Made by a program: the position numbers and the translations under genes. A stretch of 60,460 bases of DNA from Solirubrobacterales bacterium (lineage in GTDB: Bacteria; Actinomycetota; Thermoleophilia; Solirubrobacterales; 70-9): positions 1 to 60,460 of the forward strand of contig JAJTCK010000004.1 of the NCBI GenBank assembly GCA_021323175.1. The letters run 5' to 3'. Below are positions 53,657-60,460 of this stretch, one piece after another (the stretch's first letter is position 1; every line of letters begins with the position of its first letter). The notes below the pieces were generated by a model. That model was not told the origin of the DNA. It saw nothing but the letters and a program-made list of their open reading frames with translations, and did no database searches.

Positions 53657-54679
53657 CTAGTACCGCTCCCAGCGCGGGAAGCCGCGGCCCGCGAACTCCT
53701 GGATGCGTGGCGCGTCATCCGCAAAGCGGCGCGTCAGGTCGGACTTGATCTCGCTGGTCAGCTCCGGCTTCGGCGCCTCGGGGGCGGCGGGGTCGTGAAC
53801 GACCTTCTCGACCATCCAGCGCATCCGTTCGGGGAGCCGGTCGAAGTTGCGGTCGAACGACTTGAATCCGGGCAGCTTCACGAGCTTCTCCATCAACTGG
53901 TACTGGCCCGACTCCTTGGCCGTGGAGCGCTCCCACTCGCGCTCGAACTGCTCAGAGGTGAAGTCGAGATCGACCCCGGCGAACTCGAACGCCCGCCGCA
54001 TCGTCTCCTCGCGTTCGGCCTGGAGCTCCTCCTGGGCGATCACGCAGATCTTTTCGGGGCCGAAGCGCTCCAGGTAGGGCTGGAGCTGCATCCAGTACAT
54101 CGAGCGCGTGACGTAGGTCTGGTCCTCGCGCGTGAGGACGTCCTCCATCGAGCGGGTCTCGTAGCCCGCGCCCGTGGCGTGGCGCCAGTGGGAGAGGATG
54201 CGGCTGATCGGGTCGCGGACCATGTAGATCAGCCTCGCGTCGGGAAGGTTGTCGTGGATGCGCGCCGCGACTCCGTGATAGCGCGGAAGGTTCGTGTAGT
54301 GCGGCGAGGACTCGCCGCGGACGGGAAAGCGGCCGTCGAAGCGGCCCTCGTACCAGGGGATGCCCAGATCCCAGTTCAGCTCCCTGACGAAAAAGTTGAG
54401 CTCCTTCGGCTTGGACATGTGGATCTCCGGGTGGAGCCCCAGATAGTGGTGGATGCTCGTGGTGCCGCACTTCAGCCCGCCGATGATGATCAGGTTCGGC
54501 ATCGCCGCATGGCGGCGCCGGCGGCGCGGCACGTTGCCCATCCGTTTGCGGTCGGTCGCGTAGCGCTCGCGCGCGCGATCGCACATCGCTTCGTCGGCGG
54601 GGTCGTGGACCGTGCCTGTGGCCGGGGGCGGCGAGGGGACAGGACGGCGAGCCCGGCCCGCCTGTTGGGTCGTCGCCAT
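53657..54679 (-). CDS. Sulfotransferase family protein
   Basis: The protein has 340 residues from the ATG at 54679; ATGs about 45 residues later are alternatives. The PAPS-binding 5' loop is NLIIIGGLKCGTTSIHHYLG and the 3' phosphate motif is V-R-D-P-I-S-R-I-L-S-H-W. It transfers sulfate from PAPS to a hydroxyl or amine of a small molecule or glycan. The N-terminal 57 residues are Arg/Pro-rich and probably disordered. A TACACT box lies ten bases before the ATG. It is divergent from the haloalkane dehalogenase. Confidence 0.9.
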   Translation of the reverse strand: MATTQQAGRARRPVPSPPPATGTVHDPADEAMCDRARERYATDRKRMGNVPRRRRRHAAMPNLIIIGGLKCGTTSIHHYLGLHPEIHMSKPKELNFFVRELNWDLGIPWYEGRFDGRFPVRGESSPHYTNLPRYHGVAARIHDNLPDARLIYMVRDPISRILSHWRHATGAGYETRSMEDVLTREDQTYVTRSMYWMQLQPYLERFGPEKICVIAQEELQAEREETMRRAFEFAGVDLDFTSEQFEREWERSTAKESGQYQLMEKLVKLPGFKSFDRNFDRLPERMRWMVEKVVHDPAAPEAPKPELTSEIKSDLTRRFADDAPRIQEFAGRGFPRWERY

Positions 54680-54760
54680 GAAGGGCGACAGTGTAGGGCC
54701 AGGGGATCGCTTGGCACCTATCCGACGGCGCACCGGGTTCTCGCAATAGGCTGGTCGCGC

Positions 54761-55654
54761 ATGGATGTCTTCCGCACCCCGGACGAGCGGTTCCAGGGGC
54801 TTCCCGGGTACGACTTCGAGCCGAATTACGCCGAGGTGGACGGACTGCGCCTGCATTACATAGACGAGGGGCCGAGCGAGGGCCGGCCGGTCATCTGCTT
54901 CCACGGTGAGCCGACCTGGGCCTACCTGTACCGGAAGATGCTGCCGCCCCTCACGGGCGCCGCCTACCGCGTCGTCTGCGCGGACTTCCCGGGGTTCGGG
55001 CGCTCGGACAAGCCGACAGACCGCGCCTGGTACACGTACGACCGCCACGTCGAGCACGTGTCCGAGGTCCTCGGTGGACTGGACCTGAGCGACGCCGTCG
55101 TCGTGGTCCAGGACTGGGGAGGGCCGATCGGCCTGCGTTGGGCCGTCGAGAACGCCGATCGGGTCGGAGCGCTAGTGATCCTGAACACGGGCATCTTCAC
55201 CGGCCGCGTCTCGAAGGGGTTCCTGGCGTGGCGGGAGTTCGCCGAGAAGAACCCGGACCTGCCCGTCGGCATGGTCATGCGGGGGGCGACGACCAGCACG
55301 CTGACCGACGAGGTCGTCGCCGCATACGAGGCGCCCTTTCCGGCCACCGAGTCCAAGGCCGGAGCGGCCCAGTTCCCCCTGCTCGTCCCGATCGCCGATG
55401 ACGCAGCCGGCGCGGCCGAGATGCGCGAGGTCGCGGATGAACTCGGCCGCTGGGACAAGCCGGTGCTGCTCGCGTTCTCGGACACGGATCCCGTCTTCCC
55501 CTATCCGAAGGCCGGGGAGCGCTTCATCGAGCTGATCCCGACGGCCACGGAGCAGGTCAGGATCGAGGGCGCGGCCCACTTCCTCCAGGAGGACAGCGGC
55601 GAGGAGATCGCACGGGAGATGCTGCGGTTCATGGGATCCGGGGGCGCCGCCTGA
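54761..55654 (+). CDS. Haloalkane dehalogenase (DhlA-like subfamily)
   Basis: The protein has 297 residues from the ATG at 54761, with TAGGCT eight bases upstream. It is an alpha/beta hydrolase with H-G-E-P-T-W-A-Y-L-Y-R-K-M (oxyanion and halide site Glu50) and nucleophile Asp118 in V-Q-D-W-G-G, where Trp119 helps hold the halide. The acid is probably Asp243 and the base His273 (G-A-A-H-F-L-Q). The acid after strand 7 and the H-G-E-P-T-W motif are typical of HLD subfamily I. It would hydrolyse a haloalkane to alcohol and halide; natural substrates are rarely known. Confidence 0.92.
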   Translation: MDVFRTPDERFQGLPGYDFEPNYAEVDGLRLHYIDEGPSEGRPVICFHGEPTWAYLYRKMLPPLTGAAYRVVCADFPGFGRSDKPTDRAWYTYDRHVEHVSEVLGGLDLSDAVVVVQDWGGPIGLRWAVENADRVGALVILNTGIFTGRVSKGFLAWREFAEKNPDLPVGMVMRGATTSTLTDEVVAAYEAPFPATESKAGAAQFPLLVPIADDAAGAAEMREVADELGRWDKPVLLAFSDTDPVFPYPKAGERFIELIPTATEQVRIEGAAHFLQEDSGEEIAREMLRFMGSGGAA

Positions 55655-55663
55655 TCGCGGTCC

Positions 55664-56542
55664 ATGAGCTCTAGGCGCAGCCCGGGCGAGGCGATCGAGC
55701 GCCTTCCATGGCGAGGGTCGAGCGCCGAGCGCCCGCCTCTCCCAGTCCCACCAGAGCCGATGAGCATGCGCAGATGGGGGCGCTGGCGAAAGCGCTGGCG
55801 GTATGTGGGCGCCTACGACGAGCGCTTCATGCTCTGCGCGGCCTCGGTCCGGATAGGACCCGTCGGCGAGACGTTCTGGGCGGTCTGGGACCGTCGGGAG
55901 CGCTCACTGCGGGAGCGCACGATCCCGGCGGTGCCGCTGTTGCGTCCTCAGGTCGAGTTGTCGGGCGCTCACGTGCGAGTCCGCTCACGCGCGGTCGACG
56001 TCGATCTGACGATGGGGGAGGGCGAGGCCATCGAGTGCGCCTGCCGCGCCGGAGACGACGCGTACACATGGACGCGCAAGCTCTGTGGCGTCAGCGCGGA
56101 GGGCACGATCAGGATCGGCGATGTCCGTGAGCGCTTCCACGGGACCGCCGTGGACGACCAGTCCGCCGGCTACCACGACCGCCGGACCTCCTGGCTGTGG
56201 TCGGCCGGGGTGGGACAGGCGAGGGACGGCCGGCGGCTTGCCTGGAACCTGGTGACGGGGATCAACGATCCGGACCAGAACAGCGAACGCGCGATCTGGG
56301 TGGACGGAGTCCCGGTCGAGCCCGGCCCGGTCAGCTTCCGCGGCCTCGACGCGATCCGTTTCGGCGATGGCAGCGAGTTGACCTTTGAGTCCGAGGCCGG
56401 ACGCAGGCGGACCGAGGGCGTGCCGCTGCTGATCCACTCGCGCTACGAGGCTCCGTTCGGGTCCTTCGCCGGCAGGCTCGAGGGCGGCCTGGAGCTGTCG
56501 GCCGGCCTCGGCGTGATGGAGCGCCATGATGCCCTCTGGTAG
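55664..56542 (+). CDS. DUF2804 family protein
   Basis: The protein has 292 residues. It has the DUF2804 elements K-R-W-R-Y-V-G-A-Y near the start, Y-T-W-T-R-K-L-C-G-V, Q-S-A-G-Y-H-D-R-R-T-S-W-L-W-S and G-I-N-D-P-D-Q-N-S-E. The family is soluble, beta-rich and related in fold to lipocalin-like AttH/DUF1794 proteins; its function is not established. The ATG at 55664 lies nine bases after the dehalogenase stop, and a start at 55760 is possible but would cut conserved P-L-P-V-P-P residues. The end overlaps the BrkB-like gene by 17 bases. Confidence 0.85.
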   Translation: MSSRRSPGEAIERLPWRGSSAERPPLPVPPEPMSMRRWGRWRKRWRYVGAYDERFMLCAASVRIGPVGETFWAVWDRRERSLRERTIPAVPLLRPQVELSGAHVRVRSRAVDVDLTMGEGEAIECACRAGDDAYTWTRKLCGVSAEGTIRIGDVRERFHGTAVDDQSAGYHDRRTSWLWSAGVGQARDGRRLAWNLVTGINDPDQNSERAIWVDGVPVEPGPVSFRGLDAIRFGDGSELTFESEAGRRRTEGVPLLIHSRYEAPFGSFAGRLEGGLELSAGLGVMERHDALW

Positions 56543-57404
56543 GCGCAGGCCCCTTCGGTCCCTGAGGCGGGCGGATTGGAAGCAGGTCGTGGAGGCGGTC
56601 TACCGGCGATTCGACGAGGTCGCGCTCACCGACAGCGCCGCGGCGCTCGCCTATTACGGGTTCCTCTCGCTGCTCCCCGCGCTGATCGTCGCGATCGCCC
56701 TGCTTGCGCTGCTCGGCAACTACCCCGAGACCTATCAGAGCATCATCGACACCCTGCGCGACGCCGCTCCAGGGTCTGCGGTTGATGCCGTCGATGGCGC
56801 GCTGAGGAACGTGCTGCAGAGCGGCGGAGCATCAGGACTGCTCGGGATAGGCCTGCTGTTCGCATTCATCGGTGCCTCCGGCGCGGTTGGCGCATCGATT
56901 CGGGCACTCGAGCGGATCAACCAGACGCGCACGTCAGCGTCCTTCGTCCGCAGCAACCTCACCCGGCTGTGGCTGACTCTGGCCCTGATGGCCCTGTTCC
57001 TGATTGCGTTCACGGCGCTGCTGCTGGCCGGTCCGCTGTTCGGGGCGATCTCCGACGCTGCGGGGATGGGGGACGGTGGGCGGACCGCGGTTGCCCTGCT
57101 GCGGTACCCGATCGGCCTGACGGCACTGTTGAGCGCGCTCCTCCTGCTCTACACACTGGGGCCCGCGGGAACCCGGCGGCGCGTCATCGACCATCTTCCC
57201 GGCGCGCTCCTGGCCGCGCTGCTCGGGGCGCTCGCTTCGATGATCTTCTCTTTCTACGTGGACAACTTCGGCAGCTACGACAAGACCTACGGGACCCTCG
57301 GGGCCGTGATCGTCCTGCTGGTCTGGATCTACGTCGCCGCCATGGCGATGCTGGTCGGCGCGCTCGCCAACCGCGAGCTCCTGCGCGTGCGGCAGGCCCG
57401 ATAG
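56526..57404 (+). CDS. YihY/BrkB-family membrane protein
   Basis: The protein has 292 residues with two adjacent ATGs (56526, 56529), and GGAG sits best for the second. Six hydrophobic segments begin with A-A-A-L-A-Y-Y-G-F-L-S-L-L-P-A-L-I, the family signature, and end with T-Y-G-T-L-G-A-V-I-V-L-L-V-W-I-Y. The family was once named RNase BN, but its true role is unclear and it is likely to act in membrane transport or envelope functions. It overlaps the preceding gene and is followed after 21 bases by another multi-pass membrane protein. Confidence 0.9.
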   Translation: MMPSGRRRPLRSLRRADWKQVVEAVYRRFDEVALTDSAAALAYYGFLSLLPALIVAIALLALLGNYPETYQSIIDTLRDAAPGSAVDAVDGALRNVLQSGGASGLLGIGLLFAFIGASGAVGASIRALERINQTRTSASFVRSNLTRLWLTLALMALFLIAFTALLLAGPLFGAISDAAGMGDGGRTAVALLRYPIGLTALLSALLLLYTLGPAGTRRRVIDHLPGALLAALLGALASMIFSFYVDNFGSYDKTYGTLGAVIVLLVWIYVAAMAMLVGALANRELLRVRQAR

Positions 57405-57425
57405 CACCGTGGCTATCTTGGCCGC

Positions 57426-58481
57426 GTGAGCGCTCCTTCGCTCGGGTTCGACGCGAGCTCATCGTTCGACCGCTTCCTGCGGGGCGCGGACGAGTTCTTC
57501 GACAGGCTCGGCGACATCGGCTGGGTCGCGATGTCGGTCGCGCTCGCCTTCTACCTTGCTCACCTGCTCGCTCGCACCCGGGCGTGGCAGAACGTTCTGC
57601 GCGCCGCGTACCCCAGGACGGAGGTGGCTTACTCGAAGGTGACCGCCTCCTACCTGGCCGGCGCCGGGCTGAACAGCTTCATCCCGGCGCGTGTCGGCGA
57701 CGCCGTCAAGATCTTTCTCGCGAAGAAATCGATCCGCGGCTCGTCCTATCCGGCCATCACGTCGTCGTTCTTCGTCCAGTCGGTCTTCGACACCAGCGCC
57801 GGGGTCCTCGTCTTCCTCTACGCGGTGACTCAGGGCCTGCTGCCCGCAGCGCCGGAGCTGCCCGACCTGCCCGCGTTCGAGATCTCCTTCTGGGCGGAGA
57901 ACCCCGACCTGCTGATCTTCTTCCTGACGGCGCTGGCCATCGCGGTCATCGTCCTGTTCGCGGTGCTGGCGCGCCGGGCCGAGGAGTTCTGGGAGCGCAT
58001 CAAGCAGGGGGTCGTCGTCCTCACCGACATCCGGCGGTATCTGCGGGAGGTCGCCCTCTGGCAGGGGGCCGGCTGGGTGATGCGGTTCTTCTCGTTCTGG
58101 TTCTTCCTCGAGGCGTTCCACATCGGCGGCTCCTTCGAGAACGTGATGATCGTGATGAGTGTCCAGGCGGTCGCGACGCTGCTCCCCTTCACCCCGGGCG
58201 GAGCCGGCGCCCAGCAGGCGCTGCTGGTCGCGACCCTGGTCGGCCCGGGGCCGGTCGCGGTCCTGACCTATTCGGTGGGACAGCAGATCGCGGTCGCCGT
58301 CTGGGCTGCCCTCCTGGGATTCGTGGCGCTGGGATTCGTGTTCCGGACGCTCGATTGGCGCGGCCTGATCCGGGATGCGAGCGACGAGGCCGAGGACCAT
58401 CGCCGCGGCGAGGAGTCCCGGGAGGAGCGCGGCGAAAGCGCCGAAGCGGCCCGGCAGAGACAGCGCTCTCAACCCGGGTAG
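57426..58481 (+). CDS. Lysylphosphatidylglycerol synthase TM-region (UPF0104/AglD-like) membrane protein
   Basis: The protein has 351 residues from a GTG with TATCTT six bases upstream, so probably leaderless. It has about seven membrane segments, with N-S-F-I-P-A-R-V-G-D-A-V-K and L-L-P-F-T-P-G-G-A-G-A-Q-Q-A-L, the two conserved elements of the LPG-synthase TM family. Without the catalytic domain such proteins act on lipid carriers or as flippase-like factors. The charged C-terminal 45 residues (R-R-G-E-E-S-R-E-E-R) are cytoplasmic. The last 13 bases overlap the convergent TadE-like gene. Confidence 0.85.
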   Translation: MSAPSLGFDASSSFDRFLRGADEFFDRLGDIGWVAMSVALAFYLAHLLARTRAWQNVLRAAYPRTEVAYSKVTASYLAGAGLNSFIPARVGDAVKIFLAKKSIRGSSYPAITSSFFVQSVFDTSAGVLVFLYAVTQGLLPAAPELPDLPAFEISFWAENPDLLIFFLTALAIAVIVLFAVLARRAEEFWERIKQGVVVLTDIRRYLREVALWQGAGWVMRFFSFWFFLEAFHIGGSFENVMIVMSVQAVATLLPFTPGGAGAQQALLVATLVGPGPVAVLTYSVGQQIAVAVWAALLGFVALGFVFRTLDWRGLIRDASDEAEDHRRGEESREERGESAEAARQRQRSQPG

Positions 58482-59104
58482 GCGGACTCGATCCGCCAGC
58501 GCCACGGGGGCTGCTCGCTGGGCGCGAAGCGGTGGTGGTTTCGCCCGGCCAGCAGCTCCAGGGGCACGAGCGCCGGGTCGTCGCGGAGGTCGAGCCGTAT
58601 GGCCGATGCCGCGGCGACGTCCGCCGGTCCCCCGGTATGCAGGGATGACGCCCATCCGAGCGTGGGCCGGTAGGCCCAGTAGGTCACGCGGACCCCGTTG
58701 TCCGTCGTCCGCAGGTCCTCGACGGAGGTGAAAAGCGTCACCCGCCTGCCGGCTGCCGTCAGGCCCGGCCGGTCCCCAGGGCGCGCGCACCCGTTCGTCC
58801 GGCAGAGCCGGAAGTCGACGGGCAGAAGGCCGCGGTCATCGAGTGCGCCGAGCGGCGGCGCGAGGTGGCGGACGAGCTTGCCCACCGGGAATCCGTACGC
58901 GAGCGCCAGCGGATTGCGCCCGCAAGGGACCGGATGGCGCGGAGCGCAGGCGAGGCGCCGGGCGATCGAGCCGCCGAGGCGGCGCGCGGAGTCACCGGGC
59001 GGGTTGGCGGCGACCAGAGCGACCGCGGCGCCCAGGATCAGCGCGATCAGCGCAGCGAGGCCGACGTGCTCGACCGTTGCCGATCCGCGCTCGCTTACCG
59101 CCAT
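58469..59104 (-). CDS. TadE-like protein with a prepilin-type N-terminus
   Basis: The protein has 211 residues. It begins with R-G-S-A-T-V-E-H-V-G-L-A-A-L-I-A-L-I-L-G, the pattern of TadE/Flp-like proteins: a charged start, a Glu in the processed region and one hydrophobic helix. About 160 mature residues follow with no clear family, rich in Arg and Pro. No tad or pilus gene is nearby. It is convergent and overlapping by 13 bases with the LPG-TM gene, and divergent from a small unknown gene. Confidence 0.65.
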   Translation of the reverse strand: MAVSERGSATVEHVGLAALIALILGAAVALVAANPPGDSARRLGGSIARRLACAPRHPVPCGRNPLALAYGFPVGKLVRHLAPPLGALDDRGLLPVDFRLCRTNGCARPGDRPGLTAAGRRVTLFTSVEDLRTTDNGVRVTYWAYRPTLGWASSLHTGGPADVAAASAIRLDLRDDPALVPLELLAGRNHHRFAPSEQPPWRWRIESAYPG

Positions 59105-59154
59105 CGGCCGAGCCTCCCGCGCTCGTTGTGACCGAGGGCGCGCCGATCGTCACC

Positions 59155-59160
59155 TATGAT
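59155..59160 (+). promoter_or_regulatory. -10 box of a leaderless transcript
   Basis: TATGAT is a strong -10 box ending six bases before the ATG at 59167. Confidence 0.5.
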
Positions 59161-59166
59161 CGGAGC

Positions 59167-59439
59167 ATGGAAGCCGGAGGATTCGGAGGGCTGTTCGGAG
59201 ATCCCGAGGAGATGCGCCGCCGTATGGAGGACCTCGCCGAGCAGATGCAGAGCTCGCAGAAGGTCGCCTTCGCCGATCAGGCGATCAAGCTCGCAGTGGA
59301 CATGACCGTCGCGGCGATCAACTCGATCGACCTGCGCGGATCCAGCGACGAGCAGGCCACCCAGGTCCGCGATGCGATCCGCATCATCTTTCCCGAGGCC
59401 GTGACCCTGGTCCGGGAGGCCCGCGAGGGCCTGGCTTAG
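59167..59439 (+). CDS. Hypothetical 90-residue helical protein
   Basis: I do not recognise a family. The sequence is short and almost fully helical: a Gly-rich start (EAGGFGGLFGDPEEMRRRME) and then long amphipathic stretches. The opening resembles that of YbaB/EbfC-type or small helical adaptor proteins but the core does not match. The ATG has a strong TATGAT box six bases upstream. It is followed 13 bases later by an SDR gene, so the two probably share a transcript. Confidence 0.6.
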   Translation: MEAGGFGGLFGDPEEMRRRMEDLAEQMQSSQKVAFADQAIKLAVDMTVAAINSIDLRGSSDEQATQVRDAIRIIFPEAVTLVREAREGLA

Positions 59440-59452
59440 GGACCGGGCGGCC

Positions 59453-60280
59453 GTGGCGCTGCCTGGCCCCTCGGTCTCGAGCACGGCGCTCGTCACCGGC
59501 GCTTCGTCGGGTATCGGCGCGGTGATCGCGCGCGAGCTGGCCGCACGGGGGCACTCGGTCACCCTGGTCGCGCGGCGGGAGGAGCGCCTGCGCAGCCTGG
59601 CCTCCGAGATCGAGTCCGAGCACGGCGTCACCGCGACCGCCCTCGCCTGCGACCTGGCCGCTCAGGAGTCCAGGAACGGCCTGGAGTCCGAAATTCGTGG
59701 ACTGGGCCGCAGCGTCGAAGTCCTGGTCAACAACGCGGGCTTTGGGTCGCGGGGGCAGTTCGTGTCGAACGATCCCGGCCGAATGCGCGACATGGTCCGC
59801 CTGAACGTCGAGGCGGTCGTGGACATGACGAGCCGCTTTCTGCCCTCCATGGCGGGCCGCGGGCGTGGCGCGGTGGTGAACGTCGCATCGCTTGCGGCGT
59901 TCCAGCCGCTGCCGGGCTCTGCCATCTATGCTGCTTCGAAGTCCTTCGTGCTCTCGTTCAGCGAGGCGATCCACACCGAGCTGCGGGGCAGCGGAGTCAC
60001 CGTCACGGCGGTCTGCCCCGGCCCCGTCAAGACCGAGTTCGTCCAGGCCGCCGGGATGGCCGGCGTCGAGCACGACACCCCGGATCTGATCTGGATGAGC
60101 GCCGAGGAGGTGGGCAGGCAGGCCGTGACCGGCACCGAGCAGGGCAAGCGGGTGGTCGTCCCCGGGACGCTCAACCGAGCGCAGTCCCTGCTGGGCCAGC
60201 ACACCCCGCGGGCCCTGGGCCTGCCCATCTTCGGCCGGATCTGGGAGTCAGCCACCTCGAGGGGCTCGCTGGAACCCTGA
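59453..60280 (+). CDS. SDR-family NAD(P)-dependent oxidoreductase (DltE-like)
   Basis: The protein has 275 residues from a GTG. The cofactor motif is TGASSGIGAVIA, N-N-A-G is in VLVNNAGFGSRGQF, Ser is in VVNVASLAAFQPLPG, and the catalytic Y-x-x-x-K is in A-I-Y-A-A-S-K-S-F. It is of the classical type often annotated as DltE or YqjQ-like. The specific substrate is unknown. The stop overlaps the next start by one base (TGATG), so a hydrolase follows in the same operon. Confidence 0.92.
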   Translation: MALPGPSVSSTALVTGASSGIGAVIARELAARGHSVTLVARREERLRSLASEIESEHGVTATALACDLAAQESRNGLESEIRGLGRSVEVLVNNAGFGSRGQFVSNDPGRMRDMVRLNVEAVVDMTSRFLPSMAGRGRGAVVNVASLAAFQPLPGSAIYAASKSFVLSFSEAIHTELRGSGVTVTAVCPGPVKTEFVQAAGMAGVEHDTPDLIWMSAEEVGRQAVTGTEQGKRVVVPGTLNRAQSLLGQHTPRALGLPIFGRIWESATSRGSLEP

Positions 60281-60460
60281 TGCGGGCGCTCGCCACCCGC
60301 GGCGTCGAGCTGGCATGGGAGGAGCAGGGCGAGGGAGCGCCCGTCGTCCTGGTCCATGAGACCGCGACAGCGTCACCGGCCTGGCTGCCGGTGGCGGAGC
60401 GTGTGGCCGAGGGGGCGCGCTCGATTCGCTACGACAGGCGCGGATGGGGAAGCTCGACGG
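60280..60460 (+). CDS. Alpha/beta hydrolase (partial, cut by window edge)
   Basis: Sixty residues of the N-terminus are visible. They read R-G-V-E-L-A-W-E-E-Q-G-E-G-A-P-V-V-L-V-H-E, with the oxyanion-region His of the fold, then S-I-R-Y-D-R-R-G-W-G-S-S, the turn after strand 4. This is the typical start of small alpha/beta hydrolases (haloperoxidase or epoxide-hydrolase-like). The catalytic residues lie beyond the window. The ATG overlaps the SDR stop (TGATG), which shows translational coupling. Confidence 0.85.
   Translation, partial: MRALATRGVELAWEEQGEGAPVVLVHETATASPAWLPVAERVAEGARSIRYDRRGWGSST

Overview
The window is 60.46 kb of very GC-rich DNA, densely packed with genes on both strands. 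It carries about 60 protein genes, no recognisable rRNA or tRNA, no CRISPR array and no transposase. No gap without a gene exceeds about 235 bases. Gene content points to a high-GC actinobacterium, most likely class Thermoleophilia (Solirubrobacterales-like). The grounds are an E2-E1 fused 2-oxoglutarate dehydrogenase of the Kgd type, a UbiA-type decaprenyl-phosphate phosphoribosyltransferase homologue, a c-di-AMP riboswitch before an NlpC/P60 hydrolase, many acyl-CoA dehydrogenases, basic Lys/Arg-rich C-terminal tails on secreted proteins, frequent GTG/TTG starts, and many starts that look leaderless (TAnnnT box 6-8 nt before the start codon). The lineage is an inference.

Region by region. 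1-5.7 kb (minus strand): a likely operon running from a small unknown protein through an acyl-CoA dehydrogenase, an NDP-forming acyl-CoA ligase, a flavin amine oxidase, an AraC regulator and a VOC protein cut by the window edge. 5.7-12.3 kb (plus): a Rieske oxygenase alpha subunit with a bridging Glu (as in amine-cleaving oxygenases), two TetR regulators, and a polyamine-type ABC operon (potD-B-C-A). Its ATPase gene is frameshifted by an exact 26-bp tandem duplication. 12.3-16.5 kb (minus): a second polyamine-type ABC operon facing the first. Together these suggest amine uptake and degradation. 16.5-18.5 kb: azlC-azlD branched-chain amino acid exporter and an NlpC/P60 hydrolase under a c-di-AMP riboswitch. 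18.6-24.6 kb: an SDR, a secreted S15/CocE hydrolase with a basic tail, and aconitase. 24.8-29.9 kb: a DUF3817 membrane protein and a 1475-residue lipoyl-lipoyl-PSBD-E2-E1 fusion of 2-oxoglutarate dehydrogenase. Aconitase, this enzyme and citrate synthase (38-39.4 kb) put three TCA-cycle steps in one window.

30.2-35.0 kb: a two-domain fatty acyl-CoA reductase, an alkyl-DHAP synthase-like flavoprotein and a DPPR-synthase-like prenyltransferase. The first two would make a fatty alcohol and then an ether-linked glycerolipid precursor. 35.1-37.3 kb: a paired acyl-CoA dehydrogenase operon of the heteromeric type with a palindrome over its -35 box. 37.3-42.6 kb: two small unknown genes, citrate synthase, a DsbA-like protein, a cation/proton antiporter and a PfkB kinase. 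42.7-47.0 kb: a quinone-oxidoreductase-like, DEAD-box helicase and GH15 hydrolase operon joined by 4-base overlaps. 47.0-49.3 kb: a histidine kinase/response regulator pair and a Gly-rich exported protein. 49.3-53.6 kb: separate HAD, aminoglycoside-phosphotransferase-like and ACAD11-type dehydrogenase genes, which are the three modules of vertebrate ACAD10, followed upstream by RibD-C and RpiB-like genes. 53.7-60.5 kb: sulfotransferase, haloalkane dehalogenase, DUF2804, BrkB/YihY and LPG-synthase-TM membrane proteins, a TadE-like protein, a small unknown, an SDR and the start of an alpha/beta hydrolase.
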